NCBI GenBank assembly: GCA_022800525.1
Contig: JAAWQM010000015.1
Location: 1-52,178 of the forward strand
Length of the DNA: 52,178 nucleotides
Source of the DNA: Oscillospiraceae bacterium
Lineage (GTDB): Bacteria; Bacillota; Clostridia; Oscillospirales; Oscillospiraceae
Reading direction: 5' to 3'
In this document: positions 16,130 to 25,537 of the stretch, one piece after another
Layout of the letters: each line of letters begins with the position of its first letter
How positions within the stretch are numbered: position 1 is the first letter of the stretch
Notes under the pieces: generated by a model
The model's input: the letters and a program-made list of their open reading frames with translations, nothing else
The model's database searches: none
Told to the model about the DNA's origin: nothing
Made by a program: the position numbers and the translations under genes

Positions 16130-16400
16130 AGAAGTTCTTCCCCCCTCTGGGGGAGGTAAATTCCACGGCCCTGCCCAGTGGGCGGGACCGGAGCGGACCA
16201 ACCATGAACCCTGACGGCGGGAGGATGCCTCCCCTGCCGGTGCGGAGGCGGAGCTCGTCTGGCTAACTAGCCGGAGTCGGACAGTTTCGGTTTCACCCCG
16301 GCAGGAGGGCGGACAATCAATGAAGGGGAACGCGGGGAAGTCCGCTCAATATTCAGACACGACCCCCGCCGCCGGCTCTGGCAGCGGGGGTCATCACATG
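16130..16400 (+). ncRNA. Candidate structured leader or small RNA before proC
   Basis: The stretch from the promoter to proC can form many GC-rich helices: CCCCCTC/GGGGG at the 5' end (16141-16153), CCTGCCC/GGGCGGG (about 16170-16186), GGCGGGAGG/CCTCCCCTGCC (about 16217-16239), CTGGCTA/TAGCCGG (about 16259-16274), a long-range perfect 8-bp pairing GAGCGGAC (16191-16198) with GTCCGCTC (16340-16347), and a final GACCCCCGC/GCGGGGGTC hairpin (16361-16392) without a U tract. I compared it by eye with T-box, cobalamin, lysine, glycine, Mn, THF, RNase P, SRP, tmRNA and 6S patterns and found no match. It could be a proC riboregulator or an independent RNA. Confidence 0.4.
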
Positions 16401-16420
16401 TCAGGAAGTGGTATTTCTTA

Positions 16421-17224
16421 ATGGTCAGATTTTCTTTTATCGGAACAGGCAATATGGGCGGCGCTCTGGCCCGCGCCGCCGTGCGGCGGCTCCCTCCATC
16501 GGAGGTGCTGCTGTCCAACCGCACCGCCGCCAGAGCGGAGGAGCTGGCTCTGGAGCTGGGCTGCGCCTCCGGCAGCGCCGCTCAGGCCGCCGCCGAAGGC
16601 AGGTTCGTAATCCTGGGCGTCAAGCCCCAGGTCATGGCCGGACTGATGGCCGGGCTGTCCCCCGTCCTGGCCGCGCGGCAGGACCGCTTCGTCCTGGTTA
16701 CTATGGCCGCCGGCCTTACCATGGCGCAGATTAACGCCATGGCTGGGGCGAACTACCCCATTATCCGGATTATGCCCAATACCCCATGCGCCGTGGGCGA
16801 GGGCATCGTCCTCTACGACGCCAGCCCCCTGGTCACGCAGGAGGAGCTTGACCAGTTTACTGCGGGCATGGCCGGCGCCGGCATCCTGGACCGGCTGGAG
16901 GAACGCCTCATAGACGCCGGATGCGCCGTGGCCGGATGCGGCCCCGCCTTTGTGTGCCAGTTCATGGAGGCCCTGGCGGACGGCGGCGTGGCCTGCGGCC
17001 TCCCCCGCTCCAAGGCCATGCTCTACGCCGCCCAGATGGTCAAGGGCACCGCCGCCCTCCAGCAGGCCACCGGCCAGCACCCTGGCGCCCTCAAGGACGC
17101 CGTGTGCTCTCCCGGCGGCTCCACCATCGCCGGAGTGCGGGCCCTGGAGGAGCGGGGGTTCCGCAGCGGCGTCATGGACGCCGTCGTAGCCGCAGAGAAA
17201 CGCACCAGGGAGCTGGGAGAATAA
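16421..17224 (+). CDS. proC: Pyrroline-5-carboxylate reductase
   Basis: Last step of proline synthesis: NAD(P)H-dependent reduction of pyrroline-5-carboxylate. The 267-aa product has the N-terminal Rossmann motif FIGTGNMGGAL, the block VILGVKPQVM, RIMPNTPCAVGEG, and the C-terminal signature with GCGPAFVCQFMEALADGG and SPGGSTIAGVRALEERGFR. Length and order are normal. The start codon is not preceded by a strong ribosome binding site (AGGAAGTGG lies near), which together with the long structured leader suggests regulation of translation or transcription. A two-component operon follows 17 bp downstream and may share the transcript. Confidence 0.93.
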   Translation: MVRFSFIGTGNMGGALARAAVRRLPPSEVLLSNRTAARAEELALELGCASGSAAQAAAEGRFVILGVKPQVMAGLMAGLSPVLAARQDRFVLVTMAAGLTMAQINAMAGANYPIIRIMPNTPCAVGEGIVLYDASPLVTQEELDQFTAGMAGAGILDRLEERLIDAGCAVAGCGPAFVCQFMEALADGGVACGLPRSKAMLYAAQMVKGTAALQQATGQHPGALKDAVCSPGGSTIAGVRALEERGFRSGVMDAVVAAEKRTRELGE

Positions 17225-17241
17225 CGTCTGAGGGAGCGCCG

Positions 17242-17913
17242 ATGAAGATACTGATCGTTGAGGATGAAAAACGGCTGGCGGACTCCATCCGGGACCTGCT
17301 GGCGTCCAAGGGCTTTGCGGCGGAGGCCGTCTACGACGGCGAGACCGGCGCGGCCTACGGGGAGCTGGACGTCTATGACCTCATCATTCTGGACGTAATG
17401 CTCCCGGGGATGGACGGACGGCTGGTGGCCAGGCGGCTGCGGGAGCGGCGCTGCGGTACGCCCATCCTGATGCTGACCGCCCGGTCGGGCCTGGAGGACC
17501 GGATTGAAGGCCTGGACGCCGGGGCGGATTACTACCTGGCCAAGCCCTTTGACACGCGTGAGCTGCTGGCCTGCGTCAACGCCCTGCTGCGCCGCCAGGG
17601 CGGGCAGGTGGACGAGCTGCGCTGCGGCAACACCGCCCTGGACCTCTCCGCCGGCATCCTGCGCTGCGGCGAGGCCCAGATCCGCCTGTCCGCCAAGGAG
17701 TTCGGCGTCATGCGCCAGCTGATGCAGGCCGGGGAGCGGCATGTGTCCAAGGAACTCCTGCTGGAGCGGGTATGGGGCTTTGAGTCCAATGCGGTGGAGA
17801 ATCATGTGGAGGTGTATGTGGGCTTTTTGCGGAAGAAGCTGCGGAGCATCGGCTCTGATGTGCGCATCGAGGCGGTGCGGCGGCTGGGGTACCACCTGGA
17901 GGCGGACGGATGA
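17242..17913 (+). CDS. OmpR-family response regulator
   Basis: A 223-aa DNA-binding response regulator: receiver domain (residues 1-115, phospho-acceptor Asp51 in LIILDVMLPGMDG, Thr in MLTARSG, Lys in YYLAKPFD) and a winged-helix effector domain (about 125-220, with LSAKEFGVMRQLM and VEVYVGFLRKKL). ATG 17242 lies 17 bp after proC and follows AGGGAG. Its stop codon overlaps the kinase start by 4 nt, so the pair is translationally coupled. Target genes are unknown; trkH and trkA lie downstream but on the other strand. Confidence 0.93.
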   Translation: MKILIVEDEKRLADSIRDLLASKGFAAEAVYDGETGAAYGELDVYDLIILDVMLPGMDGRLVARRLRERRCGTPILMLTARSGLEDRIEGLDAGADYYLAKPFDTRELLACVNALLRRQGGQVDELRCGNTALDLSAGILRCGEAQIRLSAKEFGVMRQLMQAGERHVSKELLLERVWGFESNAVENHVEVYVGFLRKKLRSIGSDVRIEAVRRLGYHLEADG

Positions 17914-19115
17914 TCCGGCGGCTGCGGGTCAAGCTGGTCTGCGTCCTCATGGCGGTGGCAGCCGCGCTGCTGTGCGTCCTGTTCGGGACGGTGCTGCACT
18001 TCACCCGGTCCGGCCTGGAGGCGGAAAGCTTTCAGGCCATGCGCGCCGCAGCCATGGAGCCGCTGGGGCTGGTCCGTCCGGGGACGCGCTCCGACGCGGC
18101 GCAGCTCCCCTGCTTTATCCTCCAGATGGGACGCCGGGGGGAGCTGATGGTCTCCGGAAACGGCTATTATGACCTCACCGACGAGGCGTTTTTGAAAGAG
18201 GTCCTGGCCCAGGCGCTGATGGCCGGAACCGACAGCGGGGTGCTGGAGGCGTATGGCCTGCGGTTCCTGCGGACCGGGCCGCCGGACCGCCCGGTGGTGG
18301 TGTGCGCAGACCTGTCCAGGGAGACCAGGACGATGGAACGGCTGACGCAGATCTGCCTGCTGGCAGCCGGCGGGACGCTGATGGCTTTTCTGGCGGTGAG
18401 CGTTCTGCTGTCCCGGTGGATGGCGGGGCCGGTGGACGAGGCGTGGAAGCGGCAGCGGCAGTTCGTGGCCGACGCTTCCCACGAGCTGAAAACGCCCCTG
18501 ACGGTGGTTCAGACCAGCGCGGAGCTGCTGGGAGACGGGGATCCCGCCGCCCAGGCACGGTACCGGGAGAATATCCAGGCCGGCGCCCGGCAGATGCGTA
18601 CCCTGGTGGAGGGCCTGCTGGAGCTGGCCCGGGCGGACGGCGGAATGCCGGAGAAGGCAGTGGAGATTGTCGGTCTCAGTAAGCTGGCGGAGGAGGCCAT
18701 CCTGCCCTTTGAGCCGGTGTTTTTTGAGCGGGGACTGACTCTGGAGAGCTCCCTGGAGCCGGGACTCCTGGTCCGGGGCAGCCCTGAGAAGCTGCGGCGG
18801 GCGCTGGAAGCGCTTCTGGATAACGCCCAAAAATATACCGCCCCAGGCGGAGCCGTTCTGGTGCGGCTGGTCCGGCAGGGGCGGTATAGCGTTATATCCG
18901 TCTCCGGGCCTGGGAATGAGCTGTCCCCCCAGGAGCGCCAGGATGTATTCAAGCGGTTCTACCGGGCGGACCCCGCCCGGACGGGGGATGGGAGCTGCGG
19001 CCTGGGCCTGTCCATCGCCCAGGAGACTGTCGCCGCCCACGGCGGGCGGATCTGGGCGGAGAGCGCAGACGGGCGCAACACCTTTCTCATCCGGCTGCCG
19101 CTCTGCCGCGGATAG
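17910..19115 (+). CDS. Membrane sensor histidine kinase
   Basis: Partner of the preceding regulator. The 401-aa protein has transmembrane segments at about residues 8-30 and 146-168 around an external sensor of about 115 residues, no clear HAMP domain, a HisKA domain with phospho-acceptor His191 (DASHELKTPLTVV) and a HATPase domain with N box LDNAQKYTAPGG, FKRFYRAD and GLGLSIAQETV. The G1 box, usually DxGxGI, reads VSGPGNELS, so the adenine-contacting Asp is replaced; several working kinases vary here, so activity is not excluded. The signal sensed is not evident. Confidence 0.92.
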   Translation: MIRRLRVKLVCVLMAVAAALLCVLFGTVLHFTRSGLEAESFQAMRAAAMEPLGLVRPGTRSDAAQLPCFILQMGRRGELMVSGNGYYDLTDEAFLKEVLAQALMAGTDSGVLEAYGLRFLRTGPPDRPVVVCADLSRETRTMERLTQICLLAAGGTLMAFLAVSVLLSRWMAGPVDEAWKRQRQFVADASHELKTPLTVVQTSAELLGDGDPAAQARYRENIQAGARQMRTLVEGLLELARADGGMPEKAVEIVGLSKLAEEAILPFEPVFFERGLTLESSLEPGLLVRGSPEKLRRALEALLDNAQKYTAPGGAVLVRLVRQGRYSVISVSGPGNELSPQERQDVFKRFYRADPARTGDGSCGLGLSIAQETVAAHGGRIWAESADGRNTFLIRLPLCRG

Positions 19116-19232
19116 GCCCGTCCGGGTCATATCCCGCACCGCTTCTCAAACAGCGTCCGCATTCCCCCCTCCGGCGCCAGAGCTGATCCGATGTCCCGCT
19201 CCATGGGCTTCCCTGCAATAAAAGGAGCGGCG

Positions 19233-20681
19233 TCACCGCTTCTTCCACAGGCTGGGGAACAGCAGCAGCAGCAGGGGCATGATCTCCAGCCGCCCCAGCA
19301 GCATACTGGCGCTCAGAAAGATCTTGCTTCCATTGGACAGGAAGAAGAAGTTGCAGGTGGGCCCCAGCACGTCGAACGCGGGCCCTACGTTGCTGATGCA
19401 GGTCAGCGACGCGGTGAACGCCGCGGTGAACCCCACGTCGTCCCAGGCCACCACCAGGGCCCCCGCCAGCAGGATGAAAATATACGCGAAGAAAAACAGC
19501 GTAATTCCTGAGAGGATCGGCTCGTCCACCCGCTCGCCGTCGCTCTTGATGGTCTTTACCACCCGGGGGTGCAGAATCCGCTGTACCTCCCGGCGGAGGT
19601 TTTTGAACAGCAGCACCACGCGGATCTGCTTGATGCCGCCTGCGGTGGACCCGGCGCAGCCGCCTGCGAACATCACCAGAATCAATATTACCTGTGAGAA
19701 CGTGGGCCACAGCACATAGTCATAGGTCATGTACCCCGTGGTGGTCATCAGCGTCACCACCTGGAACACACTGTCCGTCACCGTGCGGGCGTCCAGGGCC
19801 CAGGAGGCGTGGAACACCAGATTCGCCGCAATCAGCGCCGACGCGCCCACCGTCATGAAGGTGTAGGAGCGCAGCTCCTCGCTCTCGAACACCGCCCGGA
19901 AGTTCCGCAGCAGAGCGAAATACAGCAGCGCGAAGTTGACGCCGGAGAGGAACATGAACACAATGATGATCCACTCGATGGTCAGGCTCTCATAGGCGGC
20001 GATACTGGCGTTCTTCACCGAGAACCCGCCGGTGGAGATGGTCGTAAAGGCGTGGATGACGGAGTCGAACCAGGGCATTCCGGCGATCTTCAGGCAGACC
20101 ACTTCCGCCGCAGTGAGGCCGATATAGATGCTGTAGAGGATCTTCGCCGTGTCGTTGATGCGGGGGGTCAGCTTGCTCTTGATGGGGCCGGGAGACTCCG
20201 CCCGCATGAGGTACACGCTGCCCTCTCCCAGCTTGGGCACCAGCGCCAGCGCCAGCACCAGGACGCCCATGCCGCCCATCCACTGGGTCTGGGCCCGCCA
20301 GAAGAGGATGCCGCTGGGCTGGCCCTCGATGGCGGTCAGCACCGTGGCCCCGGTGGTGGTGAAGCCGGATACGGTCTCGAACACCGCGTCCACGTAGTTG
20401 GGCATCACGCCGCTGAGCGTATAGGGCAGAGCGCCGAAGAGGGACAGCACAATCCAGCACAGCGCCACGGCGGCGAAGCCGTCCCGGGCCTGCATCTTCA
20501 TATTTTTCCCCGGCAGCATGGTCAGTCCCTGCCCCACCGTCATGGTGACGGCTGCCGAGAGGAGAAATGCCAGCCCGTCCCCGCCTCCGGTCACAAACGC
20601 GATGACCGTGGCAGGCAGCATCAGCGCCGCCTCCACCCGGAGGATCATGCCCAGGATGTGAAATACCAGTTTATAATTCAT
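19233..20681 (-). CDS. Potassium uptake channel subunit TrkH/KtrB
   Basis: Transmembrane part of a Trk/Ktr potassium uptake system. The 482-aa protein has the fourfold M1-P-M2 plan with the expected pore loops: TVSGFTTTGATVL, TTISTGGFSV, VTLMTTTGYMT and ISNVGPAFDVLG, each with the filter Gly. It overlaps the trkA start region by 4 nt (ATGA), showing translational coupling with the regulatory subunit. Whether it is better named TrkH or KtrB cannot be settled by reading; the length of 482 and its pairing with a long two-domain TrkA favour TrkH. Confidence 0.92.
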   Translation of the reverse strand: MNYKLVFHILGMILRVEAALMLPATVIAFVTGGGDGLAFLLSAAVTMTVGQGLTMLPGKNMKMQARDGFAAVALCWIVLSLFGALPYTLSGVMPNYVDAVFETVSGFTTTGATVLTAIEGQPSGILFWRAQTQWMGGMGVLVLALALVPKLGEGSVYLMRAESPGPIKSKLTPRINDTAKILYSIYIGLTAAEVVCLKIAGMPWFDSVIHAFTTISTGGFSVKNASIAAYESLTIEWIIIVFMFLSGVNFALLYFALLRNFRAVFESEELRSYTFMTVGASALIAANLVFHASWALDARTVTDSVFQVVTLMTTTGYMTYDYVLWPTFSQVILILVMFAGGCAGSTAGGIKQIRVVLLFKNLRREVQRILHPRVVKTIKSDGERVDEPILSGITLFFFAYIFILLAGALVVAWDDVGFTAAFTASLTCISNVGPAFDVLGPTCNFFFLSNGSKIFLSASMLLGRLEIMPLLLLLFPSLWKKR

Positions 20682-22057
20682 TGGGCCAAACCATCCTCCT
20701 GCAAAACCTCGTTCAGATCCTGGAGGAAGATACTCTTTGCCATGATGATGACCCTGTCCCCGGCGCGGATGGACGTTGCGCCGTCCGGGATGATGGTTTT
20801 GCCCTCCCGGGCGATGGCGGCCACCAGGATACCGGGCTTGAGCCGGCGGCCCAGGTCCTTCAGCGGGGTGTCCAGGAACCTTGCGTCGTTGGTGGCAGTG
20901 AACTCCACCGCCTCCACCGCGCCGCCCAGGGGCTTGTAGACGTTCTCTACCGCGCTGCCCTCGCTGCGGGCCATGGCCCGGACGTAGGCGGAAATCTGGT
21001 TGGCGGTGATGTCCTTGGGACTGATGATGCTGTCCACGCCGGACTCCCGCATCATGTCGATATAGTTGGGCCGGCTCATTTTGGCGATGACCTTCTTCAC
21101 CCCGTGCCGCTGGGCGGTCATGGCCATGAGCAGGTTCTCCTCGTCCCGGTTGGTCAGGGCGATGAACGCGTCGGTGTCCAGCAGGCCCTCGCTCTCAATG
21201 ACAGCGCTGTCGGTACCGTCTCCCCGGATAATCATGGTGTCCGGCAGCTTGTCCGACAGGTTCAGGCACTTCTCCGGGTTCTGCTCCACAATCCGCACCT
21301 TCATCCCCGCCTTCTCCACCGCCCAGGTCAGATAGGTGGCGATTTTGCTGCCCCCCAGCACGGTGATCTGGCGGATCAGGTTGCCGTCCCGTCCCAGGGT
21401 GTGGAAGAACTTGGCGATCTCCCGCTGGGAGCCCACCATGTAGGCTTTGTCCCCCACCTGGGGCACAAAGCGTCCGTTGGGAACAATGGCCTCCGTCCCC
21501 CGGATGACTGTACACATCAGCACCCCGTTGGGGTGCTTCTGGTTGTACTCAAAAAGGCTCATGCCGGCGATGCCGTCGCTCTCCAGGATGGGGAAGCCGA
21601 TCATCTCCACCAGCCCCCGGGCGAAGGTCTCCGCGCTGAACGCGCTGGGTACCCGCAGCAGCCGGGAAATCTCCTGGGCGGCGGCGTGCTCAGGATTGAT
21701 AATCATGTTCAGACCGATCTCCCGCTTCAGCAGGCCCGCCTCCCGGTAGTACTCCGGGGAGCGGATCCGGGCCACAGTGTGCCGCGCCCCCAGCTTCTTG
21801 GCGATGAGGCAGCAGACGATGTTCAGCTCGTCGGAGCCCGTCACCGCCACCACCAGCCCAGTGGTCTTCACCCCCGCCTCCCGGAGGGTCTGGATGGACG
21901 CGCCGCTGCCCTCGACGCACATGAGGTCCAGGGTGCTGTCCGCCACCTGCATGGCCTCCGCCTGGTGGTCGATGAGCACCAGCTCATGGTTCTCGCCGCT
22001 CAGCTGCCGGGCCAGGGTGAACCCCACCTTGCCGCAGCCGATGATAATGATTTTCAT
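20678..22057 (-). CDS. trkA: Trk potassium transporter NAD-binding subunit TrkA
   Basis: Cytoplasmic gating subunit of the Trk system. The 459-aa protein is the duplicated form: RCK/TrkA-N domain (MKIIIIGCGKVGFTLA), TrkA-C, a second TrkA-N (ITVLGGSKIATYLTWA) and a second TrkA-C at the C-terminus (LKPGILVAAIAREGKTIIPDG). The first nucleotide-binding loop is canonical GxGxxG; the second is GGSKIA and probably weaker. It overlaps the upstream BrkB-like gene by 4 nt and the downstream trkH by 4 nt, so the three form a tight operon. Confidence 0.94.
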   Translation of the reverse strand: MKIIIIGCGKVGFTLARQLSGENHELVLIDHQAEAMQVADSTLDLMCVEGSGASIQTLREAGVKTTGLVVAVTGSDELNIVCCLIAKKLGARHTVARIRSPEYYREAGLLKREIGLNMIINPEHAAAQEISRLLRVPSAFSAETFARGLVEMIGFPILESDGIAGMSLFEYNQKHPNGVLMCTVIRGTEAIVPNGRFVPQVGDKAYMVGSQREIAKFFHTLGRDGNLIRQITVLGGSKIATYLTWAVEKAGMKVRIVEQNPEKCLNLSDKLPDTMIIRGDGTDSAVIESEGLLDTDAFIALTNRDEENLLMAMTAQRHGVKKVIAKMSRPNYIDMMRESGVDSIISPKDITANQISAYVRAMARSEGSAVENVYKPLGGAVEAVEFTATNDARFLDTPLKDLGRRLKPGILVAAIAREGKTIIPDGATSIRAGDRVIIMAKSIFLQDLNEVLQEDGLAQ

Positions 22058-22980
22058 ACCGTTTTCTCCTCAACGGAGGCGGGGGGCTTGCTCCCGGCCT
22101 CTGTTTTCTTTTGTTTCCGCCAGGGCCTGCGGGCCCGTTCTCCCCGCAGCGCCAGCAATACGCCGTTGACCTCCGCGCCCATGATGAGCGCCACCGCCGT
22201 CAGGTTCAGCCACATCATCAGTACGATTACCGTACCCAGCGCGCCGTAAATGACGGAGTACCTGCCAAAATTCTCCACATAGAAGGAGAACGCGGCGGAG
22301 ACCACCATCCATGCGGCCAGGGCCGCCCCGGTGCCGGGGAGGATGTTCCGGGCGGGCTGGCGCATGTCCTGGGCCGCCGCATACAGCAGCCCGATAGCGG
22401 CGAACATGACTCCCCCCAGAATCAGGAAGCGCAGCCCGCTCCAAAGCTCGATGAACGCCTCCGGCACCACCACGAACCGCCCTGCGAACTCCAGCACCTG
22501 CCGTCCCACCATGGACAGCGCCAGCGCCAGGGAGATGGATACCAGCAGGAACACGGTATACAGCAGCACCTTTGCGGTGTGCAGAATCTGGTTTTTGGGC
22601 CGGGGCAGGTGGTACGCCTTGCGCACGGAGGTCATCAGGCAGTCCGCAGCCCGCATGGGGAAGTAGATGGTGAACACCAGACCGAACCACAGCATATTCC
22701 GGCTGGAGGTCTGGCCCACATAGAGCAGGTAGCTCTCCAGCACGTCCAGCACCCCGCTGGGGAGCAGGTGCTGCAGGCTCAGGATGATGCCCGACACGTC
22801 CAGCTCCAGCAGCCCCAGCAGGCTGCTGAAGAAGATCATCAGCGGGAAGAGCATGAACAGCAGATAGTAGGCCAGCGCCGCAGCCTCATGGGCCACGGTG
22901 TGGTTGAAATAGCGGTCCACCGTGTGGGTAAGGAACTTCCCCATCCAGGTGGAGGTTATTCTTTTTAACCATTGCGGCAA
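22054..22980 (-). CDS. YihY/BrkB-family membrane protein
   Basis: A 308-aa integral membrane protein of the YihY/UPF0761 family, once annotated as ribonuclease BN. It has six hydrophobic segments; the family motifs HEAAALAYYLLFMLFPLMIFF near the N-terminus and GALGTVIVLMMWLNLTAVALI near the C-terminus are clear, followed by a basic tail. The start was set at TTG 22980, which lies 7 nt after AAAGGAGG; the frame continues upstream but without a start signal, and the ATG at 22944 lacks one too. Function in this family is unsettled. It leads the operon with trkA and trkH, which hints at a role in ion or osmotic balance. Confidence 0.82.
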   Translation of the reverse strand: MPQWLKRITSTWMGKFLTHTVDRYFNHTVAHEAAALAYYLLFMLFPLMIFFSSLLGLLELDVSGIILSLQHLLPSGVLDVLESYLLYVGQTSSRNMLWFGLVFTIYFPMRAADCLMTSVRKAYHLPRPKNQILHTAKVLLYTVFLLVSISLALALSMVGRQVLEFAGRFVVVPEAFIELWSGLRFLILGGVMFAAIGLLYAAAQDMRQPARNILPGTGAALAAWMVVSAAFSFYVENFGRYSVIYGALGTVIVLMMWLNLTAVALIMGAEVNGVLLALRGERARRPWRKQKKTEAGSKPPASVEEKTV

Positions 22981-23155
22981 GGGGAGCCCTCCTTTCCCGG
23001 GCGTTACATGTATACTCATCCGGAACATTTTATGAATGGTTACAATATCCGCATCATACGCGGAACCACTATTGTAGCACCCCGCCGTGGAGAATTCTGT
23101 CGCATCTCCACCGGGGCCCACCGCCTATCATACCAAATCCTGCCGTCAAATGCAA

Positions 23156-25537
23156 TCAAAACACGGGGCACAGCAGCGCAAACAGCCACCGCCGCCGTAC
23201 CGGCTGCCCAATCCGGCTCTGCTTCACGTCCTCGTCCAGGCACTTCCATGCGCTCCTCCGCTCCTCCTCCGTCAGCGTATGCTGGCTGAACTTGGCCTTC
23301 TTCGCCAGACGCTCCAGCTCTTCGTCCTCGCCGCAGCCCCAGCGCCGCAGCCTCTTGTAGCGGCCATAGGCGTTCAGCGCCGACCGGTTGGTGTCCCTGG
23401 CCTCCTGCTCCCGTTTGCGGAGGAACAGCGCCAGCAGATACGCCGCGCACAGCGCCGCCCAGAACACCGCCAGCCCAAAGAGGCACTTCCAGACAGCGGA
23501 AATCTCGCGCTCCTCCGGGGCGGCCTCATCCGAAGGCTCCCCATCGGGCGTTTCCGCGTCCGGCCCGTCCTCCGGCTGCTCCTCCTCCGGCGTCTCCATG
23601 GGCTGCTCCTCCCCGGGCTCTTCGCCGTCCTCCGGCGTCTCCACGCCGCCATCCAGCTCCACGCCGGAGACGCCGCCGCTGTAGCCCGGCGTCATCTCCA
23701 CCGGATACCAGCCGTAGCCGTCCAGGTAGATCTCCACCCAGGCGTGGGCACCGCTGTCCAGCACCGATCCCCGGCCCTGGACGTCCAGATCCGCCACGTA
23801 GCCGCTGACATACCGGGCGGGGATGCCCTGCATCCGCAGCAGGATGGCCCCGGCGGTGGCGAAGTGGACGCAGTAGCCCCGGCCCTCCTCCAGGAAGTGG
23901 GTCACAAAGTCCTCATCCGGGTCCATGGCCGGGGTATCCGGGTCATACGCCGCGACAGAAGCCAGATAGCTGGCCGTCCGCGCGGCGGCGGCTACCGCCG
24001 CGTGGAACCGCTCCGGCAAGCGGGTATCCGGCGCCATGTCCGCCCGCTGGAGCTCATCCAGCAGAGGCGCCAGGGCCGCGCCCAGTCCGTCCGGCACGGA
24101 CAGATAGCCCCCGGCATAATCTCCCGCATACGTCCAGGTCCCGGCGCTCACATAAACGCGGCCGGTCCTGCGGTACTCTTCCTCCTCCGCCGCCGCGGAC
24201 CCGGTCAAGGGTTCAAACCCGTCCTCCGGCCCGCCGGGGCGGTAGGCGATCTGATACTCCTCCCGGCCAATAGTGGTCATCTCCTCAATCGGGATCAGGC
24301 CGGAAACGCACACGTCGCTGTCCAGACCAGTGATCAGGCCGGAAACGTACACGTCGCTGTCCAGACCAGTGATCCGGCCCGCCTCGTTCATGGTCCCGCC
24401 TCCGGTGAAGCGGTAGGGATAGTACCAGACGCCCCGGAACATCGTATTCCGGATGGTCATGGTATACTCCGGCATATCCGGCGCGGTCTGCGCCGGGTAC
24501 AGCCCCGGCTGGGCGCCGCTCTGGAAGCTGGTCTCCCAGCTGGTCCCGGTATAGCTGTCAAATGACATGCCCCGCAGATAGATCCGCCCGGCGGGGTCCG
24601 GCTGGTCGGTGCGGACGGTCATGACCAGCCGCCCGGAGTAGTTCCGGGGCCCAATGTTCAGCAGGTTTTCCCGCTGCCCGGACCCGCTGCCAATATTCTC
24701 GATGGCGCTGGGGCCCTCCGTCTCCCGCAGACCGGTTCCGGACCCGCCGCTCTCCAGCGACAGGTCAAGCCCAAGCCGCGCCAGCAGGTTGTTGTCCAGG
24801 TCCTCCGGGTCGAGGAATCGTTCCAGCTGCCGGTTCACCGTCCGGAGCAGGGCCATCCGGGCATCGGTGGCCCATTGGGGGCGGACGTATCCCTCCATGG
24901 GCAGGCACATGACCAGGGCCAGCAGCAGCGCCGCCATACCGCCCAGGCTCAAAAACTGAGCCCGGGCCAGACTCCCGCGGTCCTTCCGGCCGAAGAGGCC
25001 CGTGAGCAGCATGGACCCCCAGCCCGCGAAGCCGGCCAGCATGGCTCCCCAGGCGGGAAGCGCGCCCGCCTGGATGGCCGGCAGCAGCGGCAGCACCACC
25101 AGCGCCGCCGCCAGCCACCACGTCCTGACCCGCACCACGACCCATCCCTGGGTCAGGATTACCAGGGCGTACAGCAGGAACAGGGCCTCCGGCGACTCGT
25201 CGATGAGGTCGGAGAGCCCGGGGCTGCGGACCCTATACCAATCCTCCGCCATGTGCGCCCACAGGCGCCAGAAGACCAGCCCCCCCGCCGCCAGGACAGC
25301 CAGGGCGGCCCAGTACCCGTGCTTCCAGGTGAACATCGCCGTCACGGCCAGCGAGGCGAACACGCAGAACATCAGCGCCGCGCCGAAGTCAAAGCCGTAC
25401 TGCCCGGAGATGCCGTAGGCGGAGAGACAAGGGAACACCATCCCCACCGCCAGCAGCAGCACGGTCAGCCAGTCCGCCGCCCACAGCAGCAGCACGCCCT
25501 CCAGGGTCCTCTCCCCGCGCAGCTCATGATTGGACAT
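23156..25537 (-). CDS. Membrane-anchored transglutaminase-like protein (TgpA type)
   Basis: A 793-aa protein with about six N-terminal hydrophobic segments (residues 15-200), an external transglutaminase-like domain, a Pro/Glu-rich linker (about 625-665) and one more transmembrane segment near 675 before a charged cytoplasmic tail. The catalytic Cys-His pair is readable in GRGYCVHFATAGAILLRMQG and SGAHAWVEIYLDGYGWYPVE; the third residue is Glu where many members have Asp. A 13-residue unit ITGLDSDVxVSGL is present twice in tandem. With moxR and DUF58 upstream it forms the widespread MoxR-DUF58-TgpA cluster, thought to act in envelope protein processing or crosslinking. Start overlaps the DUF58 gene by 14 nt. 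Confidence 0.88.
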   Translation of the reverse strand: MSNHELRGERTLEGVLLLWAADWLTVLLLAVGMVFPCLSAYGISGQYGFDFGAALMFCVFASLAVTAMFTWKHGYWAALAVLAAGGLVFWRLWAHMAEDWYRVRSPGLSDLIDESPEALFLLYALVILTQGWVVVRVRTWWLAAALVVLPLLPAIQAGALPAWGAMLAGFAGWGSMLLTGLFGRKDRGSLARAQFLSLGGMAALLLALVMCLPMEGYVRPQWATDARMALLRTVNRQLERFLDPEDLDNNLLARLGLDLSLESGGSGTGLRETEGPSAIENIGSGSGQRENLLNIGPRNYSGRLVMTVRTDQPDPAGRIYLRGMSFDSYTGTSWETSFQSGAQPGLYPAQTAPDMPEYTMTIRNTMFRGVWYYPYRFTGGGTMNEAGRITGLDSDVYVSGLITGLDSDVCVSGLIPIEEMTTIGREEYQIAYRPGGPEDGFEPLTGSAAAEEEEYRRTGRVYVSAGTWTYAGDYAGGYLSVPDGLGAALAPLLDELQRADMAPDTRLPERFHAAVAAAARTASYLASVAAYDPDTPAMDPDEDFVTHFLEEGRGYCVHFATAGAILLRMQGIPARYVSGYVADLDVQGRGSVLDSGAHAWVEIYLDGYGWYPVEMTPGYSGGVSGVELDGGVETPEDGEEPGEEQPMETPEEEQPEDGPDAETPDGEPSDEAAPEEREISAVWKCLFGLAVFWAALCAAYLLALFLRKREQEARDTNRSALNAYGRYKRLRRWGCGEDEELERLAKKAKFSQHTLTEEERRSAWKCLDEDVKQSRIGQPVRRRWLFALLCPVF
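24293..24370 (-). repeat. In-frame 39-bp tandem duplication
   Basis: Two 39-bp copies differing at one base lie inside the transglutaminase gene and encode ITGLDSDVYVSGL followed by ITGLDSDVCVSGL. Near identity shows a recent duplication or slippage; it keeps the frame. Confidence 0.85.

Noticed and set aside
16130-16400. T-box, RNase P RNA, SRP RNA, tmRNA or 6S RNA before proC
   Set aside because: A weak AAGGGGAACGCGGGG resemblance to a T-box lacks the essential TGG; hallmark motifs of the other RNAs are missing.
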